Assembly (NCBI GenBank): GCA_963920635.1
Contig: OY987298.1
Span: 4,154,001 to 4,218,000, forward strand
Length of the DNA stretch: 64,000 nucleotides
Direction of reading: 5' to 3'
From: Pseudeuparius sepicola
Lineage: Eukaryota > Arthropoda > Insecta > Coleoptera > Anthribidae
Shown here: piece after piece, positions 34,096 to 45,512 of the stretch
Position numbering within the stretch: the stretch's first letter is position 1
Layout: each line of letters begins with the position of its first letter
Made by a program: the position numbers and the translations under genes
The notes under the pieces: generated by a model
The model's input: the letters and a program-made list of their open reading frames with translations, nothing else
The model's database searches: none
Told to the model about the DNA's origin: nothing

Positions 34096-35530
34096 CCTTA
34101 ACTGGCCTCTGTCGACGCCTGCTCCGTGGATCTCCGAAACGCCGACAAATCAAATCGGTACGCTCGCTTTCTTATTGGCTGCCACCTTGACTAGGTCGAC
34201 GTCGACCGCATAAAATCCTTTGAATTTTATACGTGTGATTTCTGCTGATAGGTCTGGTATTTTTACCAGTAGCAGAGCGTGGTAAATGCTATGAAATAGA
34301 TCGCGCCAAGTATATAACTGTGTTCCAGGCGCCTCGGCAATAAAATACGAGACAAAACACTTTTTTAACCATAATAAAGCGAACCTGGTATTAGTAGTAA
34401 AAAGAGATGCAGGAGATAGAGAAGAAACATATTGTTGTAAAAACAAGTGACTGCATGCTCGCCTAATATAATATCACCAATACTTGCATGGGTTACACTG
34501 TTCGACGGCTGGCCACTTGTGCAGCGAAATGCGGTGGATAGCCGTGCCATAATTCACAGATCTTGGGGTATACTTGCGTAAATAATTATAATCTATAGGG
34601 CCTTTTAGAGACCTTTTGACAATATTATATGGTGCATTAACCTTTTCGTTGTGTTTGACGACAACCTTAAAAAACCTTAAAAGTGAAATATTATGTTGCT
34701 TGTAGAATATGTACAATTTTGAAACTGCGGGAAGGTTATGTCCTATATTCTTTTTGTGACGCCAATTAGCGTTTTTTATGCTGTTTCAAGTGATGTTAGC
34801 AATACTATAATATATTCCCAATTACTTCCGTGGATGTAGGTAAAGCGCAGTTTTCCTGTATACAAATAAAGATTAAGCGATAACTTACAATAAATAAGTT
34901 GTTTGTCTTTATAAATGCCTTTTTTAACATTCTTTAAATCTGAGCTTTAATAATCAGTGGCCAACATTTTGTTTGCAAATTATTTAGATATCTGTATGGG
35001 AAGATGAACTTTTCAAAAACATCTCCGTATGAAAATTAAGACGCGACAAAGTGAAAAAGTAAACACTGGTTGTAAAAATTCTCCCTGCTGTCTCCCCTGT
35101 CAATCTTATCTCTCCCCGTCGAAAACGAGGGTTTTTCTCCCCTAATTCAATCTTCCTCTCGAAATTTATTTGTCAACGGTATATCGAAGAGGCAGCGAAC
35201 ACAAGATGCCTAAATATTTGCGAAGTTCCTTATCGGAAGGCGTCGAAGCCCAGGCGACGAGACGTCTCATAAATGATTCTTATCTGAAAGTATGGACCGG
35301 TAACTATGCTTTGTCTTGCAGGAAAATTTTGGGGTATTTCTAGACATTGTATATAAATGAATTTATGTAATTTATACATTTCTAAATTGTATATATTAGG
35401 CCTCTGCTTTATTTATTACAGGGTTATTCAAACTCGGCGTCAAAGGCTAATGGGCAAACGAAAAGCGAAATAAATTAATAGTAAACAAAACTATTTTTAA
35501 AAACAAGCTTTTATTTAAGTGCTCTGTATA
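34096..35530. other. About 1.4 kb with no supported feature
   Basis: Short frames on the minus strand (34150-34716) show no domain. Confidence 0.35.
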
Positions 35531-36230
35531 TTATAGTCCTCCTTACGGCAGAATGCGTGCGACGTAAGGGGGAAGAACTCGCAAATATTATAGAATTAGT
35601 CACAGTTCAGGGGCGTAACTCAATTTTGTGTAACTCACTGACTTAATTTTCATATAATTGTTATTTAATTTATTGTTAATATTATTCTTAACGGTGATGC
35701 CTTAGACTATGGAGGAAGGCAAACCCTTATAACATTGGCAATTATTTCTCGTGCTTGAGAATGCAACGTTCTTCCGTGTTTACTCATTTTGCACTCGTTA
35801 ACTCCCGAACATACGAAACGTCACTGAGCTCTCTGAGCCGGCGGAAAAAACTTGCCAGCGGCCTAAAAAATGAGGTCTGTGTGGTAGACCAATAACGCAG
35901 TTAACTTTACGTACTATAGAAACAGGCACAAAACGCGTGGGCTAACCGGTTTTGTCAACCGACTGCTTGGTAGAAGTGCTGTGTTGCCGTATTTCAAAGG
36001 CGATGGTAGACGCGACGATGTTGAAAAAAATATAATAGGTGTTTTATCACACCGCGTTAAAAATAAATGATAAACAAAAATGGGTAAGTGGTCCCGTGAT
36101 GCGAGCTTTATTTTTTCGGTATAACAGACTTCAGAATTTCGGCTTCAATATGATCTCGCTACGCTGCCCGCATTCTTTAGAGACGTTTTCTTTCGTGCTT
36201 TGGACTATATGATAACTTGTCCCAAGATTT
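35531..36230. repeat. Dispersed repeat, partner of 50686-50845 plus 53836-53960
   Basis: 35540-35735 (AGAATGCGTGCGACGTAAGG to GACTATGGAGGAAGG) and 36160-36230 (CTGCCCGCATTCTTTAGA and following) match the sequence that flanks the solo LTR. The 420 bp between these two blocks have no counterpart there. It serves as the empty site for the LTR insertion. A short plus frame (A-E-C-V-R-R-K-G-E-E-L to S-L-T) is open in both copies. Confidence 0.75.
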
Positions 36231-36293
36231 GAGTGTGTAAATTTCTTTTATAGAAAAATAAAATTTGTACTTAGTATTTTCGTCAAGATATAC

Positions 36294-36530
36294 AAGGTGC
36301 TTCAGTCATGATGTAAACAAAATTAACCACAGGTCGATAAAAATTAGCGTAATATGAATCCTAAATAAAAAAATTCTAAAATAAACGAAAAATAAAAAAA
36401 TATATATTTTCAGAAGTGCATTTTTTAACCCCTAATTAACGGCGCTCCTGACTGGCCGCAATAGTTAATATCGCGCGGAGAAACGCAAATCTCGGCGCGC
36501 CGTTGCCAGTTGTACCAACATATCGTAAAT
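36294..36530. repeat. Probable end of another transposon related to the DD41D family
   Basis: ACAAGGTGCTTCAGTCATG, then an AT-rich stretch, then AACCCCTAATTAACGGCGC and GCGCGCCGTTGCCAG resemble in layout the left end of the 39825-43403 transposon (AAACCCCTC, GCCCGCGCG, GCGGCGTTGCC). No opposite end was found. Confidence 0.35.
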
Positions 36531-36865
36531 TTGCTTGTTTTTACATTTACCAAGAAATCTGAAAAATGTTGAATTATTGAGAAAACCGAAAAGTTCGATA
36601 ATTTTTCTGGAGTTTTAAATTTAAAAATATATTAATTAACAAACTGATACATTGTAACGTTATAGCTTTCGATTAATTATACATTTTCAAAAAGAACTAA
36701 ATAGATGTATACAGTTTATAATTAATACATCTGAGCGTTGCTGACAGAAATCGTTACATATTTCTGTATACGCCAGTAGCTTCCCATACAGATTTCTGTA
36801 TACAAAAATCTGTAACCACCTCTGCAGCTTTAGTGTCAACACAGACCTATTATAGCTTAGCTATA

Positions 36866-37411
36866 CAGGGTGAGAGAATATTTTTCTCAGTTTAGATGGT
36901 ACAGTCGATCTGTAACGTTTGAAAGCGGTAGGTAAAAATTTTTTGTTTCGAATGTTGAATTTAGCAGGTGTTTTGGGGCACGTTGTGCCAATTTCAACGC
37001 AAACGGTTAATTCTATCGTTATGAAACAAGAGTACACTTTTGTTGCAAAAATGAAAAGATACACTAAAGTGATGGACCTGCAAGACCAAAAAGATAACCT
37101 CAAAAAAGTTTGAGCAAAAAAAAATTAATAGTTAGTTAGTTTTTACCTTTTTTTAGGGCAGTCTGTAAATGAATAAACTACCCTAAGGCGTCTTCCAGTA
37201 AGTAGATAATATATACCAAATTTTAATTTTTTTAAGTTGTGTCATTATCGAGATAGGTATAAACAAAAAAAAATACTTTTGGGTCACCTTGTAGACCCGA
37301 ATAACTTGACAAGGAAAGCCCAAATCGAAAAATTTTACATGAAAGGCCCCCCTTAAAACCACCTCCCGAACACCCCTTTAAAGTATTTACTATACATTCT
37401 GACTCACCTTG
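36866..37411. mobile_element. TA-target MITE, 546 bp, copy 1
   Basis: Left end CAGGGTGAGAGAATATTTTT after TA at 36864-36865; right end CATTCTGACTCACCTTG, followed by TC where TA is expected. Only the outermost bases are inverted repeats. A reversed copy is at 46839-47362. No recognised coding. Confidence 0.75.
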
Positions 37412-37699
37412 TCTATAGGTCTGTGGTGTCAAGAGTTAAAAAAGAGCGCCACTAGCGGGCATTGCACTAAACAGACAACTGAATGAATGCGTCAATGGCG
37501 TGAACCCGTGGACTTCAACAGCGTTAGTCAGCAGGCTATATAGTTTACCATATAGTGTAACAAAATTATGGGGTTGCTTTGGTTTGACTTTAAAAAAATA
37601 TTTTTTTACTATTCATTTATTTTTGTAAATGCCAAATTAGCAGAAATTAATATAAATCATTTCAATCAATTCATCAATCAATTTAATTAAACAACACTG

Positions 37700-38811
37700 C
37701 ACGGGCGTAGCCAAGGGGGGGGTTTCGGGGGTTCAACCCCCCCCCCCCGAAATAAGCAAAATATTACCTAATATTATACCGAAAAAATACGAGGAGTGAA
37801 GAGTTAAATTATTATTACGTTTGAATATATTATGTAGTAATAGTAGCGCCTAGCGCCATCTTTTGACGAGAGGCAGACGCAGTTGCAGCCGAACTATTTT
37901 GTATTGTAGGGACACTTTGCGTTGTTTCTCGATTATTCGCCACGCCCCTAGGTCGAAATGAGCGGAACTTTGTGGAAGTTCGTGGAAGTTTCTGGACGGC
38001 TACTGGGCTGCTATATAAGCGGCGCTTGACCGCGCTTACGGCAGTATTGTTCCATGCGAACTCGAAGCGAATAAAAGTGAAAAGTGGTGAACGAATAGTG
38101 AAGAGAATTAAGTGTACCGTGTAAGTGAGTAATTTTAGTGCGCTGTTATTCGATGACCTTGTTAAGGATAGATACGTGAATCATTATTACTGTCGAAAAA
38201 TGGAGGGGAAAAAAAGGAAGGGTGATAAACTTAAAGGTATGGACTACTGGAAAAAGTGGTGTAGTCAAGGTCAAGGGGTTTCTAATAAAGAAACAAATTT
38301 GGATTTAGCTATCAAAGCTTCAGCTACCTTGCATGCTGATAAGAAGACTGCCTACCCCGAAATCTAGTTTGGAATACCTAGATATGTGCGATAAAAACCT
38401 TTATCCTAATATTTACACATTACTACAAATCTTGGCTACCATTCCTGTATCCACTGCTACCCCAGAAAGGTCTTTCTCGAGCCTAAGGAGACTGAAAAAC
38501 TATTTACGAAACACTACAAGTGAAAACAGACTTAATGGTTAATGAACATTCACTATGGAACAGAAATTCATGCAGATGAAGTAGTGGATATATTTAAAAG
38601 AAAAAGCCGAAGATTTCTTCTTTGGTTTTAGATTTAGCGCAGAGGAACGAAATTAATTTATCCATTTCATTTAAAGTTAAGAACTTTTTAAATATGTCGT
38701 CGTTTTTCGGATGAATATATAGATATTAAATTTCATGTAAGTATATTTTTGTTGTTTTATTTACTTCTCAAACTAACCCCCCCCCCAAACTAAATCCTGG
38801 CTACGCCCGTG
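37700..38811 (+). mobile_element. hAT 'CACGGGCG' family, copy 2
   Basis: 1112 bp; exact duplication CAACACTG at 37692-37699 and 38812-38819. Same structure as copy 1, with an 8-bp deletion between the TATA box and the initiator and a 7-nt deletion (TGGCTCT) after the L-N-G codons, which truncates the C-terminal frame (38333-38542). The N-terminal frame (38125-38367) is open. Confidence 0.95.
37921..38046 (+). promoter_or_regulatory. Heat-shock-like promoter in hAT copy 2
   Basis: GAA at 37955, 37965, 37975 and 37985 and TTC at 37990; upstream TTC at 37926 and 37936. TATATAA at 38012-38018. The CAGT at 38042-38045 lies about 31 bp from the start of the TATA box, a classical spacing, because of the 8-bp deletion. 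Confidence 0.6.
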
Positions 38812-39235
38812 CAACACTGCACTTCTATATGAATAGTGTTCAATTATTCAAGAACAGATGTTTTTTGTGTAGACTTTTTTGTCTTGTTAATGTATCAAAA
38901 TATAAAATCACTAGAAAACTGACTCAATAATACTAAGACCAAGATTTCAGCGTGATTCCTTTATCCTAAAATAATACGTGGGTATTATTTTTTTCCACGC
39001 ACATAAAAACATGTGACAACAAAAAAGTTCAAAGGGCAAACGGAAAATTCCTTGTTATAAATAAATTGGGAATGTGTGGCCCCGTATCCTAGACAGGAAT
39101 CATTTATGGAATGTTGAATGCTGTGCCTCGTCAACCCGGTTCGAAGTCTTCCAATCGAAAAGTTGGCAAATATTTAGAGATCTCGGGATCGCCTGCTATA
39201 TGCCGACAAGTGCGTCCTGAGTGGCAGATCGAATT

Positions 39236-39824
39236 ATACGTTGGTAGAAACAAAAAATTAAACATTTTGAAAAACCGGAACCTTGAGGAACCTCAAAAAA
39301 CACCTATTTTTCTTTAGAAATTTTGAGCAAAAATGTCAACTGGATTTTTTTACACTCTTTAGGTAAAAAAACGTCCCTTGCTAACATATATTAAGAAATT
39401 AAACATTTTAAGAATATGGAAGTAACTTAGATCGACAAAGAGGGATACAAATCGGATAATTTTCTATTTCGGCAAAAGCAAAAATATTAACTACGTTTTT
39501 ATTGCATATGATCATTCCCTTTTACAAATAGAATGTAACTTATAAAAAATTAAACATTTATCTGAGCCGCATGTACGTCAGCTGTCACTTCTCATTGGTA
39601 TAGACTAGGCAAAAATATTAACTGTTTTTTTTTGTTTAACTTTTTACAATATAACTATATTAAATCACATATAGCGAAATTAAACATTTATTTACGGCGC
39701 ATGTAGGTCAACTGTCATTTGTCATTTCAAAATACTTCCGTTACCAATTTTTTTTAATTTCAAAAAATTTAACAAGACTTAGTGTCCACTTACAAAGTTT
39801 AACAAAAATCAGCCAGTTAATATA
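39236..39824 (-). repeat. Motif-array repeat, copy 1 left part
   Basis: Alternating short motifs GCAAAAATATTAAC and AAATTAAACATTT recur about every 130-150 bp in otherwise divergent sequence. It is the reverse complement of 56720-57445. It is cut at TA by the DD41D transposon and resumes at 43406. Confidence 0.8.
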
Positions 39825-40395
39825 CAGGGTTAACTATCACTTAGTACAAAAATTTTTATGGCAGATAAAGAAAAATTAGACTTGCTAAAATAAATTTTCA
39901 AAAATTTTCTAACATTTGTCTTAAGCCTAAAAAAATTTTTTTTCAAATTGTATTAAACCCCTCAAAAAACGCCGCCTATGGACGCCCGCGCGACATGTCT
40001 AAAAATTTCGCATATGTCAATAGCGCGGCGTTGCCACGTCTATCAATTTATCCGAGGATTCACCACAAAATTTCGATTTCCTTTTAAAAACGATTACTTT
40101 CTGAGGAACATGTAGAATGCCTATGAAACACCTACCTTACTGACATTTCCAGGATTGTTTGCACCATTTTCTGTTTTCTTGCTTTTTTACATTAAAAGTC
40201 ACACAACACAACATTCACATTTTTTAAATCTGTTGGGGATCTCTTGGTTTCCCTCTGCTATTCCTTTTGTTTGAAGCGAGGTACTCAGCCTGACGACCAC
40301 GACGAGGTAGATCCCCTCCGCCAGGAAAACCCCGAAGGGTAACCGAAAAATCACAACTGCACTAGCACACATTGCACAAATGCACATGCAAAGCA

Positions 40396-41720
40396 CTACA
40401 GTAGCTGTTCAAAGAGGCCGCCGTTAACTTCGATGCACAAATTCACTCGGTTAACTAAAGAAGTCCGGATACGTGCAAAAAGTCCATGATTATTCCGGAT
40501 TTGGACAGCTGCACCTTCAATTCGTTCACGTAACTGCTGCTCGTTGTCGATTTCCTGCTCGTACACAATCGCCTTCATGAATCCCCAAATACAAAAATCC
40601 ATTGGATTCAAGTCTGGTGATCGCGGCGGCCATGCAATGGGCCCTCCTCTTCCGATCCAACGGTTGGGGCATTGGTCGTCTAAAAGTGCACGAACAGGTC
40701 TCGCAAAATGGGCTGGTGCACCATCGTGCATAAACCACATGTCATGCAGTACTTGTAGTGGCAAATTATCAAACAAAACATTTGTCAGAAAATACAAGTA
40801 TCGTTCAGCGTTTAAATTTTCCGGTAGAATGTATGGTCCAATTAATCGATCTCCATAAACTCCAGCCCAAACATTGATGGAAAACCGACGTTGGAAATTA
40901 AACCGCCGAACAGCATGTGGGTTCTCATCGGACCAAATATGGCTGTTGTGTCTAAAAAAAAAAAACAAAAATTAGAAATATTCACAATTTTGGCGAAGGC
41001 GTTAGGATTGACATAGCCAATTTTATAATAAATAAAAAAGATAATATGGAGGAGAGAAAGCTATAAGTAAGTAAAAATTTACATACGTGTTTAAAACCCC
41101 AGCACGTGTGAAGCAGCATTCGTCTGTCCAAAGAATGTTGAAAACAAAGTTTGGGTCTTGGGCGATTCGATCACGTAGCCAAGTGCAGTAGGTCATTCTC
41201 ACCGGAAAATCATTTGCTTCTAATGCTTGGACCTTTTGTATGTGATAAGGGTGAAGGCCGTTTTCCCTTAGAATCCTCCATGCCTGTAAATAATTGTATT
41301 GTTACATTTTAAATTTTATGTAGGTATTAGGTGCAAGCAAAGACAATCCCATCACATGGGATAGTCTTTGGTAGAAGTCAGTTTTATTGGTTTTATTTTA
41401 CTTGCCTTGTTCTGAGATATTCCCAATCTCCTTGCAATAGCTGTAGTGCTTATGGAAGGTTGCTCTTCCACCAAATCAAGCACTGACTCAACATCGTCCA
41501 TGTTCATTTGCCCTCCAGGCCCACCCCTTCGAGCTTGCAAAACACCAGTGTTTCGCATACGTTGTACAATGTTCACGAAAGTACGTGGGTTAGGCATATT
41601 TGCCCTGTTAGGAAAACGAATACGGTATTCTGCTGCAGCTCGATGTGCACTTTCATCGCATCTCCCGTACATTATAACCATGTCCGTTAACTCGGCGTTC
41701 GAATACTCCGGCATTTTCAC
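40396..41720 (-). CDS. DD41D transposase, three exons, intact
   Basis: Cut-and-paste transposase acting on the ends of the surrounding element. Exon 1 is 41720-41406, exon 2 41283-41087, exon 3 40951-40396 (ends with the stop), giving 355 residues with no stop or frameshift. Residues 1-60 (PEYSNAELTDMVIMYGRC) match the helical DUF4817-type domain of insect transposases; a second helix-turn-helix ends in R-R-L-G-I-S-Q-N-K-A-W-R. The catalytic triad is visible: LWTDECC (exon 2), FMHDGAPAHF, and SPDLNPMDF, with 41 residues between the second and third Asp (DD41D, as in rosa-like elements). Intron 1 appears to use a GC-AG pair (AAG|GCAAGT); intron 2 is GT-AG. The frame only joins with these sites. 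The start ATG is the first of two close in-frame ATGs. Confidence 0.88.
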
Positions 41721-41821
41721 AAAGACGCTGAACGATTTGCCGCGAAAATCAAGACAAAACTGGGAAATAACGCCATGTTACATTCGCAAATGCCCTCCGT
41801 CGGCTACTAGCCAAACTTGAA

Positions 41822-42802
41822 AAGGTTTGTTCCAACAGGGCCAATAACCGTGCTCAAGCACGTTCAGCGCATGCGCACTACCCCGCTGGCTGTTCCAACT
41901 GAATTATGTACCTACCGACACGGGACGATACACGCACTGTTCCAGCCGATTTATGGATCATTTGTGTATCGTCCTTGTACGATAAAAACGGTGCCTGGTC
42001 TAAAGCAATAACCGCGTGTACTGACATGCGCAATGTAGTCATGTGACAGAGATAAACAATAACCTCATATTTTTGTTTTTACGTAGATGGTTTTAAATCG
42101 ATGGCTGGGATCGTGTTTTTTATTTCTTGTTGGTTTTTGGCTTGTTGGGTAGGGCGGGGAATCGTTGAACAATAATTTTTTAGAGTGAAGAGTGAGGTTA
42201 GCCCACCGAACATTCGGTTAGCCACATATTAAACACGCAGGTTAGGTGCGGTCGCAAAACGTGATTTGGTCGATTTGATTCACAATCCGTTCCATCTGAA
42301 ATTTTCTTTGGGATCGCACATGAACGGTGCAAAACTAGCGCATGCGTTCTTTAAGGGTTATCATCTAGTTCATGTACAGTTCTGTGACGGTACGTAAATT
42401 CGAGTTGGAACAAATGATCCCAAAGAAAATTTCAGATGGAACGGAAAAATTGTTCAACGATTCCCCGCCCTACCCAACAAGCCAAAAACCAACAAGAAAT
42501 AAAAAACACGATCCCAGCCATCGATTTAAACCTATCTACGTAAAAACAAAAATATGATGTTAATGTTTATCTCTGTCACACGACCATACACTGCGCATGT
42601 CAGTACACGCGGTTATTGCTTTAGACCAGGCACCGTTTTTATCGTACAAGGACGATACACAAATGATCCATAAATCGGCTGGAACAGTGCGTGTATCGTC
42701 CCGTGTCGGTAGGTACATAATTCAGTTGGAACAGCCAGTGGGGTAGTGCGCATGCGCTGAACGTGCTTGAGCACGGTTATTGGCCCTGTTGGAACAAACC
42801 TT
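41822..42802. mobile_element. Foldback element upstream of the DD41D transposase gene
   Basis: The 350-bp arms begin AAGGTTTGTTCCAACAGGGC at the left and are repeated inverted at the right with few differences. A second, inner inverted repeat (TCCATCTGAAATTTTCTTTG near 42292, inverted near 42425) lies in the loop. No target duplication is evident. Open frames in the two arms mirror each other and are products of the palindrome. It starts only about 100 bp upstream of the transposase ATG, so it may be an insertion or part of the transposon's regulatory region. Confidence 0.8.
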
Positions 42803-43405
42803 GTATGTACAGTTAGTTGCCTAGCTAGGAAGTTATGAAATGACGAACGGGGCAACGCGGAGCAGTCGAAAAAACGTTTCATAGACTCGACCGGGCCGAT
42901 ACGTCGCTTAATTCATACCGCCGAGGCTTCAGAACAATAAATCCTTTATCTATGCTTCAGAAGAGGTTAGATGGTGGACAAGAATTCATCAGAGGAGCTC
43001 CGGGGGTATTAAGGGAGACGGCTTGTGGTGTCGCGGTAATGAGCTTTCCGCGAGAGTAGGAACCGGTCCGGATACGAGCTAAGGTAAGGGGAATCTAATA
43101 GCGCTGCATCTGTACAGATTCAAATCGATTGTTATTTATGTATTTTTTAAATTTGTTTGAGTAAAAAGGTATTTTCACCGTTCCTAAATCAACGGCAACA
43201 CCGCGGAAAATCACTTCAGCTGTCAGTACCTTCAGAAGCCAAATTGGATGACGTCATTAAAGGCGGGGATTTACAGGGAAAATAGGGGTCTTTACCCGTT
43301 TTTTTAAAGATCGTAAAAAAAATCTAAAAATATTTTTCTATGTTTTCTTAAGCCACCCTGCGCACGTGGTAAAAATTTTTGTACTAAGTCATAGTTAACC
43401 CTGTA

Positions 43406-43810
43406 TTTGCTCTCAAAAACAGCTTCAATTTTTTTTAAAATGCGATTTCCGGCGAAACAATATGTTTAATTTCAGAACAAATTGTTAATACTTGATTTTT
43501 AAGGTAATTATAAATAATAAAAACGCAGTTAATATTTTTGCCCAACAAAATATTACGCAAAATGTCATTTTTACATCATTCGGATACTTGCGCAAACGTA
43601 ATCTGTTTAATTTATCAATCTCAACTTTATATACCTTACTTACTAATAAATGCAGCTTAATATTCGCAGTTAATATTTATGCCGTCTTCATTACAACAAG
43701 AAAATATATTTTTCTAGAAAACGCCCACACGCGTATGTTTATTTTGTATAAAAAAAACAATTCTGGCGTTCATTTATTACCAATATTTTGTGATGGCATT
43801 ATAAAAATGG
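43406..43810 (+). repeat. Motif-array repeat, copy 1 right part
   Basis: Continues the repeat cut by the DD41D transposon. The motif GTTAATATTTTTGC appears near 43526 and a variant near 43669, with ATGTTTAATTT near 43457 and TGTTTAATTT near 43606. Matches the reverse complement of 54501-54844 across its length. Confidence 0.8.
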
Positions 43811-45337
43811 GTTTTAAAGGGTTTGTTAAAATAATGCATCCAAAATATCCATATCAGATATGAAGTTCCATGGGGTATTAGGTATAGGGCAACTAGACAC
43901 CTCGCACGAATGCTAGGAATCACGATCACGATACACCCAGTATATCGTGTTTGGTATGCATCTTCGTGGGAAATTAGCTGCCTTCTATCTATACCTACTT
44001 CGATCGCTCATTGACGACAAGGTTGTCCAAATTATTTAAATTTGTATCATATACACATGTGAATAAGACGATTCTGATACATTTGGCAACGGTGCAGACT
44101 CGTAGTCTGTTGTCGTCTTTGTTTACAGAGAAATAGCGCAGCGCGACGTGGATAAAGTCTTCGGTTCGTGGTTACGGCTAGGAATGAATGTGTGATGATA
44201 TTCAAGTTCATACGTCATACTTATCCATTTTGTAGGTTGTAAAGAATACGGCAAATATAAATGTGGGAGTAAAAAAAATTGAGATAAGCGAGCCTTCTTC
44301 ATTACAACCTTTTTAAATAAGCGAGCTTTCTTCATATCTACGTTACGTTGCGACCTTTTTAAAATTCAATTACCCATTTATGCAAATTTTCAAGTGTGCC
44401 TTTAAACAAAGGGCGCGACATTCGACCCGAATCAAATCACCCGGGAAAGGAAAGTTAACTTTAAAGCTTTAAAATTAAATTGTGTTCGATCTGGACGACT
44501 CGGAATCCTTTCATTTTTGGCCCTCGCGCCCCCGTCTGCTCCCCAATCAATTTCCAATTAAATATTCTGGAAAAATTCCCGCTAAACGAGGGGATTTCCC
44601 CAACTAAGTTCCATCGTGGGGGGGGGGGGGCAGAACCGAAGTCTGGTTATATCTGCTTGGGGACCACTTTATTGAAATAATTTTGCACGCTCCCCCAACG
44701 GGGAACATAATTAAATTCGGGAAGCATTGGAGAGGCGATTCAGTATGAAAATTATATGGTATGAAATGTGGAAAGATAATATAAATTTAGAAATATGTAA
44801 AAAAATAGTGTTCCGTATGATGGGCAAATAAGTCCATAATGAGGTGACTGGTGTGCCACAACAGAAAACACACAGAAAATGTATCATTTTAGACAGTGAG
44901 TTTGTTGAGAAAATTCCAATAATTTAAATTGTTTTTTATTTGTTGGTTTGCATTTTGTAAAAACATTCAATCTCTTGCGTTTTTAAATTCCAGAGCACTC
45001 TTGACCCGTACAAAGTGTCATAAAAATTCTGCATTTTGGAATATGGAAGGTGCTATATGGTGTCAGAATTGAAGTAAAAACGTACCTAATATGGTTTTTT
45101 ATAATAATCTAATATCTATGGGTGTTAACAAGAAAAACCACACACTGTATATCCAACATGATTTGCCCATTGATGTTGTTGGCCTAGACCACGTTGAGAC
45201 ATTTGATTTTTTTGTTTTTAATTTTGGAGAAAAAAATTGTAAATATGAAAATTGTATAAAATTTCCTTGACATTTCAGTTGTGTATTCAGGAAAACAAAT
45301 GAATGTCGCATTTTGGAGATATAGATATACCAAAGTT
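43811..45337. other. About 1.5 kb with no supported gene
   Basis: Contains a short G-run (about 44617-44630), a GC-rich patch (44480-44660) and a short duplication around AAGCGAGC(C/T)TTCTTCAT (44286-44340). No recognised coding. Confidence 0.35.
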
Positions 45338-45394
45338 ATATTAATGTAGAAATGTAAAAGAAAGTATATTATTATCCTATAAAAACTTTTATGT

Positions 45395-45440
45395 GGATTA
45401 CCTGTTTCGCAAACAACAACTGTTTTGCATCATCAGATCC
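45395..45440 (-). ncRNA. Hammerhead-ribozyme-like motif in the foldback left arm
   Basis: Read on the minus strand: GGAT-CTGATGA-T-GCAAA...TTTGC-GAAAC-AG-GTA-ATCC. Helix I is GGAT with ATCC (4 bp), helix II GCAAA with TTTGC (5 bp), and helix III the minimal AC-AG-GT, with the predicted cleavage after GTA (about 45399). All conserved core positions (CUGANGA, GAA, UH) are present. One unpaired T sits between CTGATGA and helix II, which is unusual and may weaken activity. Minimal type I hammerheads occur in Penelope-like elements and retrozymes. The mirror copy at 45472-45510 keeps the core boxes but loses helix I pairing. Confidence 0.5.
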
Positions 45441-45512
45441 TCTCTAATTTTGTCTTAAAAATTTCAAGTATCTGATGATGCAAAACGGTTGTTGTTTGCG
45501 AAACCAGTAAAC

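Larger units (their letters stand above)
39825..43403 (-). mobile_element. Apparently intact DD41D Tc1/mariner-superfamily transposon (3.58 kb)
   Basis: Left end CAGGGTTAACTATCACTTAG after TA at 39823-39824 and inverted right end ACTAAGTCATAGTTAACCCTG before TA at 43404-43405; the inverted repeats are about 35 bp. It contains a full-length three-exon transposase gene on the minus strand and, upstream of that gene, a 0.98-kb foldback segment. The related array at 56700-56730 provides a paralogous site without the transposon. Intact ends plus an intact gene make it a candidate autonomous element. Confidence 0.9.

Noticed and set aside
41821..42803. Target-site duplication for the foldback in the DD41D element
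   Set aside because: TTG occurs on both sides but would make the ends asymmetric; not convincing.
41817..42882. Mirror frames in the two foldback arms (V-P-T-G-P-I-T-V-L-K)
   Set aside because: Same sequence read from each arm of the palindrome; no similarity I recognise.
43492..43863. 123-residue frame in the motif-array repeat (and its mirror at 54517-54828)
   Set aside because: No start context or domain; the second copy has indels, and the region is better explained as the array repeat.
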